Below are positions 37,788-47,322 of a DNA stretch of 64,000 bases, in pieces. A program made the translations under genes and the position numbers. Numbering within the stretch: position 1 is the first letter of the stretch; every line of letters starts with the position of its first letter. Origin of the DNA: Burkholderia sp. Nafp2/4-1b (lineage in GTDB: Bacteria; Pseudomonadota; Gammaproteobacteria; Burkholderiales; Burkholderiaceae); the NCBI RefSeq assembly GCF_003635165.1, contig NZ_ML058610.1, forward strand, positions 18,817 to 82,816. Reading direction: 5' to 3'. Under the pieces are notes generated by a model that saw only the letters and a program-made list of their open reading frames with translations, ran no database searches and was not told where the DNA came from.

Positions 37788-37927
37788 CGGACGGCCTCGC
37801 GCCCCCGCGATTCTACGCGGTCGGGCTGACGACGGCGCGCAACACTCGACGGCCGCGCGACTTCCGCGCGCGCGACGAACTCGGGTATCGTGTGACGTGA
37901 CCCTGAAACGCCTGCAGGCGGCCATCC

Positions 37928-38788
37928 ATGAAAAACGTCCTCAGCATTCAGTCGCACGTGATCTACGGACACGCCGGCAACAGCGCGGCCGTGTTCCCGA
38001 TGCAGCGCCTCGGCGTCAACGTCTGGCCGCTCAATACCGTCCAGCTGTCGAACCACATGCAGTACGGCAACTGGGCCGGCAGCGCGATCGACGCCGCGAA
38101 GATGGAGCAGCTCGTCGACGGCGTCGCCGCGATCGGCGCGCTCAAGCGCTGCGACGCGGTGCTGTCCGGCTTCGTCGGCTCGCCGGCGCAGGCGCGCGCG
38201 ACGGTCGAGATCGTGCGTTCGGTGAAGGCGATGAACCCGAACGCATGGTACTTCTGCGATCCGGCGCTGGGCCAGACAGGCGGGATCCGGCCCGAGCCCG
38301 GCGTCGAGGAATTCATCGTCCAGGAGATGCCGGCGCTCGCGGACGGCATGTCGCCGAACCACACCGAGCTGCAGAAGCTCGCCGGGCGGCGCATCGAGAC
38401 CGTCGCCGAAGCCGTCGAAGCGTGCCGCGCGCTGATCCGGCGCGGCCCGCAGGTCATCCTCGTCAAGCACCTGCACGACCGCAACAGTCCGGCCGACCGC
38501 TTCAACATGCTCGCCGTCACCGAAACCGAAGCGTGGATCGGCCAGCGCCCGCTATATGCGTTTCCGCGCCATCCGGTCGGCGTCGGCGATCTCACCAGCG
38601 CGATTTTCGTCGCGCGCCGGCTGCGCGGCGACTCGGTGCGCGGCGCGTTCGAGCACACGCTCGCGGCCGTGCACGCGGTCGTGAAGGCCACCTATGATGC
38701 GCGCCGCTACGAGCTCGAGCTCGTCGCCGCGCAGGACGAAATCGCGCGGCCGAGCGAATGGTTCGGCGCGTGGGTGACCGACGCCTGA
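37928..38788 (+). CDS. pdxY: pyridoxal kinase PdxY
   Basis: This 286-residue ribokinase-fold enzyme phosphorylates pyridoxal to PLP in vitamin B6 salvage. It begins [20 protein letters not shown], the typical PdxY start with substrate-binding residues. It carries the anion-hole motif [13 protein letters not shown] near the C-terminus with the catalytic Asp, and [11 protein letters not shown] for nucleotide contacts. It is a single gene with its own upstream region. Confidence 0.94.
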   Translation: MKNVLSIQSHVIYGHAGNSAAVFPMQRLGVNVWPLNTVQLSNHMQYGNWAGSAIDAAKMEQLVDGVAAIGALKRCDAVLSGFVGSPAQARATVEIVRSVKAMNPNAWYFCDPALGQTGGIRPEPGVEEFIVQEMPALADGMSPNHTELQKLAGRRIETVAEAVEACRALIRRGPQVILVKHLHDRNSPADRFNMLAVTETEAWIGQRPLYAFPRHPVGVGDLTSAIFVARRLRGDSVRGAFEHTLAAVHAVVKATYDARRYELELVAAQDEIARPSEWFGAWVTDA

Positions 38789-38879
38789 CGCAATCGCAAA
38801 CCGTCGTACGCATCGCCCCTGATGCCCCGTATCGCCGCTACGTCGCCGGTGTGCGGTGCGCTTCATGCCGTCGCTGCGC

Positions 38880-38996
38880 CTCTTCGCCCTCTTCGCCCTC
38901 TTCCCCCTCTTCCCCCTCTTCCCCCTCTTCGCCCTCTTCGCCCTCTTCGCCCTCTTCGCCCCCTTCGCCCCCTTCGCCCCCTTCGCCCCCTTCGCC
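38880..38996. repeat. 13-copy 9-bp minisatellite, polypyrimidine on the + strand
   Basis: Thirteen tandem 9-bp units run without interruption: CTCTTCGCC, CTCTTCCCC and CCCTTCGCC variants in ordered blocks. Related TCTTCACC units continue to about 39018. The + strand here is almost purely pyrimidine apart from one G per unit. It sits between pdxY and plcN, 240 bases before the plcN start, and encodes nothing supported. Such tracts are unstable in copy number and can form triplex DNA. Confidence 0.9.
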
Positions 38997-39237
38997 TCTT
39001 CACCTCTTCACCTCTTCGCAGCCTCGCCACTCCCCGCCCGCCCGATTCCCGGCGCCACACCGCCAGCGCCCCTCCCGCCTGCCCGTGCAAACGTTTCCGG
39101 ACTTCACATGAATGACACCGAATCCTCGCTATGCTCGCGGCGGCACGACCGGTGCAGCCGCATCCTGCGTCCGGGCGCGTCGACTTATTCCGCATGTCCC
39201 GCCAATCGGCTCCTCCCTTTACCGCACGATAACGACC

Positions 39238-41382
39238 ATGACCCGATCGAACCGTCGTGACTTCCTGCGCGTCGCCGCCGGCACCGCCGGCGCCGCCGCG
39301 CTGAACCTGTTCCCGCCCGTGATCCGCGATGCGCTCGCGATTCCCGCGAACCGCCGTACCGGCACGATCCGCGATATCGAACACATCGTGATCCTGATGC
39401 AGGAAAACCGCTCGTTCGACCACTACTTCGGCACGATGCGCGGTGTCCGAGGCTTCGGCGACCCGCGCCCGCTGCGCCTCGCGAACGGCAAGTCGGTGTT
39501 CCACCAGCCGGTCGGCCCGGCCGAGCTGCTGCCGTTCCACCCGGGCGCCGACAAGCTCGGCCTGCAGTTCCTGCAGGACCTGCCGCACGGCTGGCAGGAC
39601 ATGCACGCCGCGTGGAACAAGGGCCGCTACGACCAGTGGGTGCCGAACAAGGGCACCACGACGATGGCGTACCTGAAGCGCGACGACATCCCGTTCCATT
39701 ACCAGCTCGCCGACGCGTTCACGATCTGCGACGCGTACCACTGCGCGATCCCGAGCTCGACCGACCCGAACCGCTACTACATGTGGACCGGCTACGTCGG
39801 CAACGACGGCACGGGCGGCGGCCCGGTGCTCGGCAACGAGGAAAAGGGTTACGCGTGGACGACTTATCCGGAAGTGCTGGAGCACGCCGGCGTGTCGTGG
39901 AAGATCTACCAGGACGTCGGCACCGGGCTCGACGCGAACGGCTCGTGGGGCTGGACGCAGAACCCGTACATCGGCAACTACGGCGACAACGCGCTGCTCT
40001 ACTTCAACCAGTACCGCAGCGCGCTGCCCGGCACGCCGCTGTACGACAAGGCGCGCACCGGTACCAACATCAGCGCCGGCGGCACGCTGTTCGACGTGCT
40101 GCAGCAGGACGTGAAGAACGGCACGCTGCCGCAGGTGTCGTGGATCTGCGCGCCCGAAGCGTACTCCGAGCACCCGAACTGGCCGGCCAACTACGGCGCG
40201 TGGTACATCGAGCAGGTGCTGAAGGTGCTCGTGTCGAACCCGGACGTGTGGAGCAAGACCGCGCTTTTCATCACCTACGACGAGAACGACGGCTTCTTCG
40301 ACCACGTGCCGCCGCCGTTCGCGCCGCAGTCGCGCGACAACGGGCTGTCGACGGTCGCGACGACCAACGAGGTGTTCGCCGGCGACGCGTCGCACATGGC
40401 CGGCGCGTACGGGCTCGGGCCGCGCGTGCCGATGCTGGTCGTGTCGCCGTGGACCAAGGGCGGCTGGGTGTGCTCGCAGACCTTCGATCACACGTCGCTG
40501 CTGCAATTCATCGAAGCGCGGTTCGGCGCGCAGTATCCGGTCACGGCCGCCAACGTGTCGCCGTGGCGCCGCGCGGTGTGCGGCGACCTGACGTCGGCGT
40601 TCGAGTTCGCGACTGCCGACAACGCATGGCCGACGCTGCCCGACACGAGCGGCTATGCGCCGCCGGATCGCGTGCGCCACCCCGACTACATCCCGGTGCC
40701 GCCGGTCGTCCAGCATCTGCCGAAACAGGAGGCCGGCCTCCGTCCGGCGCGCGCGCTGCCGTACGAACTGTTCGTGCACGGCCGGATCGACAATGCGAGC
40801 GGCCAGTTCCGGCTGACCTTCGCGAACACCGGCACCGCAGGCGCGGCGTTCCAGGTCCAGGCGCGCAATCGTGTCGACGGCCCGTGGACTTACACGGTCG
40901 AAGCCGGCAAGCGGCTTTCCGACACATGGAGCCCGGCGCCGTCGCTCGGCCTGTACGACCTCGACGTGTACGGCCCGAACGGCTTCTACTGCCGCTTCCG
41001 CAGCCCCGCGGCGGCATCGGTCGGCCCCGCGAGCATCAACCCCGAGGTGATCTACGGCTACGACGTCGCGAACGGCAACATCACGCTGCGCCTGATGAAC
41101 CGCGGCCACCGGGCCGTGCGGCTCAAGGTGACGAACGCGTACGGCCACGGCGCCGCGCGCACGTTCGAGCTCGCGCCGGGCGCGCACGTCGACGACTACT
41201 GGGATCTGCGCGGCAGCCACGGCTGGTACGACCTCACCGTCAGCGACGGCCGCGAGCTCGGCTTCCTGCGCCGTTTCGCGGGTCACGTCGAGACCGGCCG
41301 CCCGAGCACGAGCGATCCGGCAATCCGCACGAGTGCGTCGCACGACGCCGCCGAAGCCGCCTCGGACGCCCTGTCCGACTGA
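39238..41382 (+). CDS. plcN: phospholipase C, phosphocholine-specific, Tat-exported
   Basis: This is a 714-residue secreted enzyme that hydrolyses phosphatidylcholine and related lipids to diacylglycerol and a phosphorylated headgroup. The start at 39238 gives a twin-arginine signal (SNRRDFLRVAAGTAGAAAL), so folded export by Tat is expected. The phosphoesterase domain (about 45-460) has IEHIVILMQENRSFDHYFGT, the metal and substrate motif, and later LFITYDENDGFFDH. Two C-terminal beta-domains of the DUF756 type follow (about 500-690). Bacterial PLCs of this family (PlcH/PlcN) serve phosphate scavenging and virulence. The PlcN label is by overall similarity; haemolytic activity is not predictable. 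Confidence 0.92.
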   Translation: MTRSNRRDFLRVAAGTAGAAALNLFPPVIRDALAIPANRRTGTIRDIEHIVILMQENRSFDHYFGTMRGVRGFGDPRPLRLANGKSVFHQPVGPAELLPFHPGADKLGLQFLQDLPHGWQDMHAAWNKGRYDQWVPNKGTTTMAYLKRDDIPFHYQLADAFTICDAYHCAIPSSTDPNRYYMWTGYVGNDGTGGGPVLGNEEKGYAWTTYPEVLEHAGVSWKIYQDVGTGLDANGSWGWTQNPYIGNYGDNALLYFNQYRSALPGTPLYDKARTGTNISAGGTLFDVLQQDVKNGTLPQVSWICAPEAYSEHPNWPANYGAWYIEQVLKVLVSNPDVWSKTALFITYDENDGFFDHVPPPFAPQSRDNGLSTVATTNEVFAGDASHMAGAYGLGPRVPMLVVSPWTKGGWVCSQTFDHTSLLQFIEARFGAQYPVTAANVSPWRRAVCGDLTSAFEFATADNAWPTLPDTSGYAPPDRVRHPDYIPVPPVVQHLPKQEAGLRPARALPYELFVHGRIDNASGQFRLTFANTGTAGAAFQVQARNRVDGPWTYTVEAGKRLSDTWSPAPSLGLYDLDVYGPNGFYCRFRSPAAASVGPASINPEVIYGYDVANGNITLRLMNRGHRAVRLKVTNAYGHGAARTFELAPGAHVDDYWDLRGSHGWYDLTVSDGRELGFLRRFAGHVETGRPSTSDPAIRTSASHDAAEAASDALSD

Positions 41383-41393
41383 CGACGGCGAAC

Positions 41394-41426
41394 GCGGCGC
41401 GGCCCCCCCCGGTGGGGCCGCGCCGC
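41394..41426 (+). terminator. strong GC hairpin after plcN
   Basis: A perfect 13-bp stem (41394-41406 with 41414-41426) with a 7-base loop lies 12 bases after the plcN stop. No T-run follows, so it may stabilise the mRNA 3' end or act as a weak terminator. Confidence 0.5.
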
Positions 41427-41740
41427 CTGCCCGCACCTGCCTCCCGTCCGTTCGTGACGGGAAACTCCCGATACCGGCCACCCGCGCACACGCGGAAGCT
41501 ATGCGCAAATCCGCATCAAATGCGCGGCAAATTGCCAAGACCCGTGCATATCGGCGACCTATATATCGAGGCGATCGGGGCTCGTCGCGAGCCTGACGGG
41601 AGATTCTTCCGGGAATCATCAGCAATGCCGAACTCCCCGCCCGATTCCGAGAAGCGGTCGAACCGCCCGCCCGTCGCACGTGCCCGGCCCGCCGGCTGCG
41701 TGCGGTACCCACTCGCTGGTGTAGAACAAGAGGAACGAAC

Positions 41741-42889
41741 ATGAAATTCCGTCATTCCCTGCTGTCGGTATCCGTCGTATCCGCATTGGCCCTCCTCTCG
41801 CAACAGGCCGCCCGGGCCGCCGACGCGACCGACGTGAAGGTCGGCTTCGCCGCGCCGCTCACCGGCGTGAACGCCGGCTACGGCAAGGATCTGCAGAACG
41901 GCGTGCAGCTCGCGCTCGACGATGCCGCCGCGCAGAAGGTGCAGATCGCCGGCAAGCCCGCGCACTTCAACCTCGTCGTGCAGGACGACCAGGCCGACCC
42001 GCGCATCGGCGTGCAGGCCGCGCAGGCGCTCGTCGACCAGAACGTGTCGGTGGTGGTCGGCCACTTCAACTCGGGCACGACGATTCCGGCGTCGGTGGTC
42101 TACGACAAGGCAGGCATCCCGGTGATCGACCCGGCGGCCACCAACCCGACGCTCACGTCGCGCGGGCTCGCGAACATGTTCATGGTGATCGCGACCGACG
42201 GCCAGAACGCGGGTAACGCGGGCAAGTACGCGGTCGACGTGACCAAGGCCAAGCGCATCGCGATCATCGACGACCGCACCGCGTTCGGCCAGGGCGAGGC
42301 GGACGAGTTCGAGAAGGCCGTGAAGGCGGCCGGCGGCAACCTGATCGGCCGCGAGTTCACCAGCAACCAGGCGGTCGACTTCCGCGCGCAGATCACGAGC
42401 CTGAAGGCCAAGAATCCGGACCTGATCTTCTTCGGCGGGCTCGACTCGCTCGCCGCGAACTTCATCAAGCAGATGCGCCAGCTCGGGCTGAACGCGCAGT
42501 TCGTCGGCGGCGGCGGCGTGAAGGACAACGAGTTCATCAAGATCGCCGGGCCGGCCGCGGAAGGCGCGATGGCGTGGGAATACGGACGTCCGCTCGACGA
42601 GCTGCCGCAAGGCAAGGACTTCGAGCAGCGCTTCAAGAAGCGCTTCGGCGTGGACGTTCTGTCGTACGCGCAGTTCGGCTACGACGCCGCATGGGCCGCG
42701 ATCAAGGCGATGCAGGCGGCCAACTCGACCGATCCGAAGGTCTATCGCCCGGCGCTGAAGAAGATCGATTTCGAAGGCGTCACCGGCCGCATCTCGTTCG
42801 CGAACGACGGCTCGCTGAAGAGCGGGATGTCGACGCTGTATCAGGTGAAGAGCGGCGCGTGGAAGACGATCGTCACGAAGGGAGGCTGA
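41741..42889 (+). CDS. branched-chain amino-acid ABC transporter binding protein (LivJ/LivK type)
   Basis: This 382-residue periplasmic binding protein has a signal peptide ending near QQAARA-AD (residue 27). The type I periplasmic-binding fold shows VKVGFAAPLTGVNAGYGKD, VVVGHFNSGTTIPAS and KRIAIIDDRTAFGQGEADEF, matching the Leu/Ile/Val-binding family. The start has GAGGAA about 9 bases upstream. No permease or ATPase genes are nearby, so it either serves a liv system elsewhere or binds another small ligand. The 358-base gap before it holds the plcN hairpin and an AT-rich TATATA stretch at 41560. Confidence 0.9.
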   Translation: MKFRHSLLSVSVVSALALLSQQAARAADATDVKVGFAAPLTGVNAGYGKDLQNGVQLALDDAAAQKVQIAGKPAHFNLVVQDDQADPRIGVQAAQALVDQNVSVVVGHFNSGTTIPASVVYDKAGIPVIDPAATNPTLTSRGLANMFMVIATDGQNAGNAGKYAVDVTKAKRIAIIDDRTAFGQGEADEFEKAVKAAGGNLIGREFTSNQAVDFRAQITSLKAKNPDLIFFGGLDSLAANFIKQMRQLGLNAQFVGGGGVKDNEFIKIAGPAAEGAMAWEYGRPLDELPQGKDFEQRFKKRFGVDVLSYAQFGYDAAWAAIKAMQAANSTDPKVYRPALKKIDFEGVTGRISFANDGSLKSGMSTLYQVKSGAWKTIVTKGG

Positions 42890-43109
42890 TCGCGCGGGAC
42901 CGGCGGCCCGGGTAACCGGGCCCGCTGGACGCGGGGCGGCGCAGCGAGCGCCGCCCGGCCTCTTCTCGTCTCGCGCGGCATACGGAAACAGACGGGATCG
43001 GGAGCCAGCAGCGAATCGACGGCGCAATCACATCGCATCTCATACGATGACTGACATTGACGCGCGATACGGCCCGCGGCGACGCGTGGACCGTGTCGGC
43101 AGCTACCCG

Positions 43110-43871
43110 TCAGCTGGCCTGCGTATCGCGCTCCGCCTCGGCCGCCTCGTGTGCGCGGCGCAGCCGCTCGCGGCTGTTGGTCAGGTGCGTGCGCATTGCG
43201 GCGCGCGCGGCTTCCGGATCGTGACGCGCGATCGCCTCGTAGATGTCCTCGTGCTCGTGATTGAGCCGGCCGACGTAGCGCTCGAGATCGTCGCCGGCGA
43301 AGCGCGCCGAATTCACCCGCGTGCGCGGGATGATCGATGCGCCGAGCTGCGTCATGATGTCGACGAAATAGCGGTTGCCGGTGGACTGCGCGATCTGCAG
43401 GTGGAAATTGAAGTCGAGCTGCGCGGTGTCGCGCCCGCCGCCCGCTCCCTGCGCGATCGCGTCGAGTGCGCGCCGCAGCGTGGCGAGGTCGGTGTCGTTC
43501 GCGCGCTGCGCGGCGAGGCTCGCACACTCGCTTTCGAGGCTGATACGGAGTTCGAGCACCGCGAGCACGTCGCGCAGCGTCGTGATGGTCGCGGGATCGA
43601 TGCCGAGCGTCTGGCGGCGCGACGGCTCGAGCACGAAACTGCCGATGCCGTGGCGCGTCTCGATGAGGCCGCTCGCCTGCATCCGGGAGATCGCTTCGCG
43701 CACGACCGTGCGGCTGACACCCTGCGCCGCCATGACTTCGGTTTCGGTCGGCAGCTTGTCGCCGGGACGCAGCGTGCCGTTTTCGATCTGCGTGGTCAGC
43801 GCGTCGACGACATCTTGTGCGAGGCTGCGTGCGCGACGGCGCGGCGCTGCGGGAAGCGTGGGCACGGACAT
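43110..43871 (-). CDS. GntR/FadR-family regulator (FCD domain)
   Basis: This is a 253-residue transcription factor. The winged helix-turn-helix (about 15-80) has LRPGDKLPTETEVMAAQGVS and VVREAISRMQASGLI. An all-helical FCD ligand domain (about 105-235) has the metal-type residues in LDFNFHLQIAQSTGNRYFV and LNHEHEDIYEAI. The start at 43871 is supported by AAGGA about 9 bases upstream. It is divergent from glucarate dehydratase, and FCD regulators beside sugar-acid genes normally repress them until the acid is present. A perfect -10 box and a palindrome lie about 75-105 bases upstream. Confidence 0.9.
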   Translation of the reverse strand: MSVPTLPAAPRRRARSLAQDVVDALTTQIENGTLRPGDKLPTETEVMAAQGVSRTVVREAISRMQASGLIETRHGIGSFVLEPSRRQTLGIDPATITTLRDVLAVLELRISLESECASLAAQRANDTDLATLRRALDAIAQGAGGGRDTAQLDFNFHLQIAQSTGNRYFVDIMTQLGASIIPRTRVNSARFAGDDLERYVGRLNHEHEDIYEAIARHDPEAARAAMRTHLTNSRERLRRAHEAAEAERDTQAS

Positions 43872-43946
43872 GAGGCCGGTTCCTTTTTGAATGATCGTAA
43901 TGTGAGCCGAGGGTTTACGCGGGGTATGAGCGAACGCCGATGATTC

Positions 43947-43977
43947 ATTATACTGCGTCACAAGTCATCCGACGACT
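43947..43977 (-). promoter_or_regulatory. promoter with overlapping candidate operator
   Basis: On the minus strand TATAAT occurs at 43947-43952, a perfect -10 box for the GntR gene, though no clear -35 is seen. Just upstream lies the imperfect palindrome AGTCATCCGACGACT (43963-43977), symmetric except at one base pair. GntR/FCD regulators bind palindromes of this size, so autoregulation and control of gudD from one site is inferred. Confidence 0.4.
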
Positions 43978-44294
43978 GATGATCGCGATACGGGTCTCCT
44001 GTCGACCCAAGCCGGCACATCTGCGCCTGCCGGGTCCCGTGATTCGCGATCGACCGGCATGCTCGCTTCTGCGCGGCTGCCGGCGCCCGGTTTCGCGGAC
44101 GATCGAAGCACGCATGCGCGCTTGCTCCGGTCCGCCGCGACACCGGCATCGAGCTGGTCGCCCCACCCTTTCGGGTTGCTGTCGACATGCGGAGCTTGCG
44201 CATCGCGCACGTCGGTTGTCGAATGATCGCACCTCCCGCCGCGCGCGCAAAGCTTTTGCCGCACGGCATTGCCCACTCTTCTGCCATCGCCGCC

Positions 44295-45647
44295 ATGAAC
44301 GCCGTCACCGCCTCGCCTTCCCACGACACGCCGCGCATCGTCGACCTGCAGGCCATTCCGGTCGCCGGCCACGACAGCATGCTGCTCAACCTGAGCGGCG
44401 CGCACGGCCCGTTCTTCACCCGTAACCTCGTGATCCTGAAGGACAGCGCGGGCCGGACCGGCGTCGGCGAAGTGCCGGGCGGCGAAAGCATCCGCCGCAC
44501 GCTCGACGATGCGCGCGCGCTCGTCGTCGGCCAGCCGGTCGGCAACTACCATGCGGTGCTCAACGAAGTGCGGCGTACCTTTGCCGATCGCGACGCGAGC
44601 GGCCGCGGCCTGCAGACCTTCGACCTGCGCACGACGATCCACGCGGTCACCGCGCTGGAAGCCGCGCTGCTCGACCTGCTCGGCCAGCATCTTGGCGTGC
44701 CGGTGGCGGCACTGCTCGGCGAGGGGCAGCAGCGCGAACGCGTCGAGATGCTCGGCTATCTGTTCTACGTCGGCGACCGCACCAGGACCGCGCTGCCCTA
44801 TCGCGACGGCCGCGGCGCGACCGACGACTGGACGCGCGTGCGCGACCAAGCCGCCCTGACGCCGGAGGAAGTCGTCCGTCTCGCCGAAGCCGCGCATGCA
44901 CGCTACGGGTTCAACGACTTCAAGCTGAAGGGCGGTGTGTTCGAAGGCGCGCGCGAGGTCGACGCCGTGACGGCGCTGGCCGAGCGCTTCCCGCAAGCCC
45001 GCGTGACGCTCGATCCGAACGGCGCGTGGTCGCTCGACGAGGCCGTGCGGCTGTGCCGTGACCTGCACCACGTGCTCGCGTATGCGGAAGATCCGTGCGG
45101 CGCGGAGAACGGCTACTCGGGCCGCGAGGTGATGGCCGAATTCCGCCGCTCGACCGGCCTGCCGACGGCCACCAACATGATCGCGACCGACTGGCGACAG
45201 ATGGGCCACGCAGTGCAGTTGCAGGCGGTCGACATCCCGCTCGCCGATCCGCACTTCTGGACGATGCAGGGCTCGGTGCGGGTCGCGCAGATGTGCCGCG
45301 ACTGGGGCCTCACGTGGGGTTCGCATTCGAACAACCACTTCGACGTGTCGCTCGCGATGTTCACGCACGTCGCCGCCGCGGCGCCCGGCCAGGTCACCGC
45401 GATCGATACGCACTGGATCTGGCAGGATGGCGAACGCCTGACGCGCGAGCCGCTGAAGATCGAGAACGGCCTCGTGGAAGTGCCGAAGCGGCCGGGCCTG
45501 GGTATCGACATCGACATGGATGCGGTCGCGGTCGCGCACGAGCTGTACAAGCAGCACGGGCTCGGCGCGCGCGACGATGCAGCCGCGATGCAGTATCTGA
45601 TTCCCGGGTGGACGTTCAACAACAAGCGTCCTTGTCTCGTACGCTGA
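44295..45647 (+). CDS. gudD: glucarate dehydratase
   Basis: This 450-residue enolase-superfamily enzyme dehydrates D-glucarate to 5-keto-4-deoxyglucarate. Features include the capping-domain start ([20 protein letters not shown]), the catalytic-lysine motif FNDFKLKGG, metal ligands around TLDPNGAWS and [16 protein letters not shown], and the catalytic-His segment [17 protein letters not shown]. The length matches the family. The start at 44295 ([13 protein letters not shown]) lacks a strong ribosome site; upstream frames extend to 44187 without support. The neighbouring GntR regulator probably controls it. The other glucarate-pathway genes are not in the window. Confidence 0.92.
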   Translation: MNAVTASPSHDTPRIVDLQAIPVAGHDSMLLNLSGAHGPFFTRNLVILKDSAGRTGVGEVPGGESIRRTLDDARALVVGQPVGNYHAVLNEVRRTFADRDASGRGLQTFDLRTTIHAVTALEAALLDLLGQHLGVPVAALLGEGQQRERVEMLGYLFYVGDRTRTALPYRDGRGATDDWTRVRDQAALTPEEVVRLAEAAHARYGFNDFKLKGGVFEGAREVDAVTALAERFPQARVTLDPNGAWSLDEAVRLCRDLHHVLAYAEDPCGAENGYSGREVMAEFRRSTGLPTATNMIATDWRQMGHAVQLQAVDIPLADPHFWTMQGSVRVAQMCRDWGLTWGSHSNNHFDVSLAMFTHVAAAAPGQVTAIDTHWIWQDGERLTREPLKIENGLVEVPKRPGLGIDIDMDAVAVAHELYKQHGLGARDDAAAMQYLIPGWTFNNKRPCLVR

Positions 45648-45690
45648 GCGCGGCGCGCACCGGGCGGCGCGGCCGCCCGGTCGCGCCTAT

Positions 45691-45768
45691 CCGGCCAGAC
45701 CTAGCCGGCCGCACCTACCCGGCCATGCCTAGCCGGCCGCACCTACCCGGCCAGACCTAGCCGGCCGC
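45691..45768. repeat. 28-bp tandem repeat overlapping a stop codon
   Basis: Nearly three copies (2.8) of a 28-bp unit beginning CCGGCCAGACCTAGCCGGCC run from 45691 to 45768. Each unit contains short GCCGGC palindromes. The last copy contains the TAG stop codon (45757-45759) of the minus-strand DUF2214 gene, so the repeat covers that gene's 3' end and the gap to gudD. Confidence 0.8.
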
Positions 45769-46221
45769 CCCAATCCCCCGCGCCATCCCTGACGCGGCGA
45801 ACACGATGACCATCACGAGCAATGCCTGCCAGTGGCCGATCCGCACATAGGTTCGCGCCCGGGCGAGATCGGGCATCTGCTGCTTGCGCGCGGCGATACG
45901 CCAGCGGATCAGCCCGAGCATCGGCACGATCTCGAGCAGCAGGATCAGCACGAGCGCAGTCATCTTGACGTGAAAGAGCGGCTCGTGAAGGTAATACGCC
46001 GCACCTTTCTCGAAGCCGCCGAACGCGCGCGTGAGCCCGGTCGCGATCAGCACCAGCGCGGATACGCCCCACACCGCGTCGGCCTTGAACACGCCGTGCA
46101 GGTCGGCGGCCTGCGCCGACGCGATGACGCGGCGCAGCGCGCGGTTGCGGCTCGCGATCGCGGCGAACGCGACGCCGAATGCCATCAGGTGAACGGCTGC
46201 GAGCAACCAGCGGACGATCAT
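45757..46221 (-). CDS. DUF2214 family inner-membrane protein
   Basis: This 154-residue protein has four hydrophobic helices (about 2-22, 45-65, 80-105, 128-148). Conserved DUF2214 features include LHGVFKADAVWGVSALVLI near residue 41 and YLHEPLFHVKMTALVLILLLE near residue 78. The function of the family is unknown. It follows the membrane protein gene at 46259-47086 by 37 bases on the same strand and ends inside the 28-bp repeat. Confidence 0.82.
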   Translation of the reverse strand: MIVRWLLAAVHLMAFGVAFAAIASRNRALRRVIASAQAADLHGVFKADAVWGVSALVLIATGLTRAFGGFEKGAAYYLHEPLFHVKMTALVLILLLEIVPMLGLIRWRIAARKQQMPDLARARTYVRIGHWQALLVMVIVFAASGMARGIGAAG

Positions 46222-46258
46222 TGCGCCTCCTTGTCGCCCGCGCGCCGCGCAGGCATTG

Positions 46259-47086
46259 TCAGACGATCTGCTTGAGCGCGGCGTCGAGCGCGAGCACGGC
46301 GACGCGGTCGCCCTCGGTCGCGACCGGCGCGCGCATCACGATCTGCCGGTTATGGCCGACAGCCGCCGGCGAGTCCCACAGCAGTTCCACCTTCGGCCGG
46401 TTGAACAGGCTGACGCGACGCAGCGGCACGGCTGCGACCTGCGCCGCCTGCTCGCCGGCGGCGGGCGCGGCGGGCGCGGCGGGCGCGGCGGGCGCAACCC
46501 GGCCGGGCCAGCGCACCGACAGTTCGCGTGCGTCGTACTGGCCGACCTTGCGGCTCTCCATCCAGACGATCGCGGTGCGCGTGAGCGTATCGAGCGAAAT
46601 CGCGTAGCGGCCGACCGCGAAACGACGCGCGGCGACGTTCGTGCGCCACAGCGGCCGCGGGCGGCACATCCACACGATCGCCGCATACAGCGCGGGCGCG
46701 GCGACGAGCCAGCCGTTGGTCGCCGTCACCGCGTGCAGCGCACGGCGCCAGCCGGCCGCCCACGCGAACGCGCCGATCGACCACACGGCAAACAGGAAAC
46801 CGATCAGCGCGAACACGCGCAGCGCCTGGCGCAACCATTGCGGCAGCGGATGGAACGGCCGCTCGGCGCGCGCGGCGGCGCCCGGCAGCGCGAGCAGCAG
46901 GAAGATCAGGACGAGATAGACGAACGCCCAGGGCGACGACACCATCGCCGACAGCGATGCGCGATAGCCCATCTGGGACATCGAGAACAGCCAGCGCGCG
47001 AACAGCACGAGACCGATCGCGCGCAACGCGAAGATCACGCCGGCGCCGGGGGCCGGCGCTGCGCGCGTGGTTTTCGTTCTCGCCAA
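46259..47086 (-). CDS. hypothetical membrane protein
   Basis: This is a 275-residue protein that I do not recognise. The start is TTG at 47086, supported by GAGGAG 8 bases upstream and no in-frame ATG nearby. Hydrophobic helices are visible at about 15-35, 50-70, 87-110 and 122-140. The C-terminal half is soluble, with an Ala-Pro repeat (PAAPAAPAAPAA) at about 198-210 and short beta-strands. It precedes the DUF2214 gene on the same strand, so both may act in the membrane. Confidence 0.7.
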   Translation of the reverse strand: MARTKTTRAAPAPGAGVIFALRAIGLVLFARWLFSMSQMGYRASLSAMVSSPWAFVYLVLIFLLLALPGAAARAERPFHPLPQWLRQALRVFALIGFLFAVWSIGAFAWAAGWRRALHAVTATNGWLVAAPALYAAIVWMCRPRPLWRTNVAARRFAVGRYAISLDTLTRTAIVWMESRKVGQYDARELSVRWPGRVAPAAPAAPAAPAAGEQAAQVAAVPLRRVSLFNRPKVELLWDSPAAVGHNRQIVMRAPVATEGDRVAVLALDAALKQIV

Positions 47087-47253
47087 GACTGCTCTCCTCT
47101 CGATGTTCGTGCGTAGCCGGAATTCACGGCACGGCCATTATAGGGACATTACCGTCTGGACAGACGGCCGGATGGCGTGCCGGACCGCTTGGCGGGCCGT
47201 TCATGGCGCCGGGCGCGGCGAGAATACAACAGATCCGCGCCGCAGATGTGACA

Positions 47254-47282
47254 ACGCCCCGCCGGTTACCCGGACGGGGCGT
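47254..47282 (-). terminator. hairpin after the glycosyltransferase gene
   Basis: ACGCCCCG (47254-47261) and CGGGGCGT (47275-47282) form an 8-bp stem about 40 bases after the stop of the minus-strand glycosyltransferase. A weak inner CCGG pair lies in the loop. No T-run follows. Confidence 0.4.
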
Positions 47283-47322
47283 CGATGACGGCGTCAGCCG
47301 CAGTGCGGCCGGCGGCCCGGCA

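Noticed and set aside
38880..38996. CRISPR-like array
   Set aside because: Units are 9 bp without spacers. The arrays at 37728, 45691 and 1135 also lack spacers and conserved direct repeats of CRISPR length.
38863..41742. A 959-codon open frame on the minus strand opposite plcN, ending in a GRRGRRGRRG repeat
   Set aside because: It is antisense to plcN, and the Gly-Arg repeat is only the translated 9-bp minisatellite.
41741..42889. A complete liv amino-acid transporter operon
   Set aside because: Only the binding protein is here. No permease or ATPase genes flank it.
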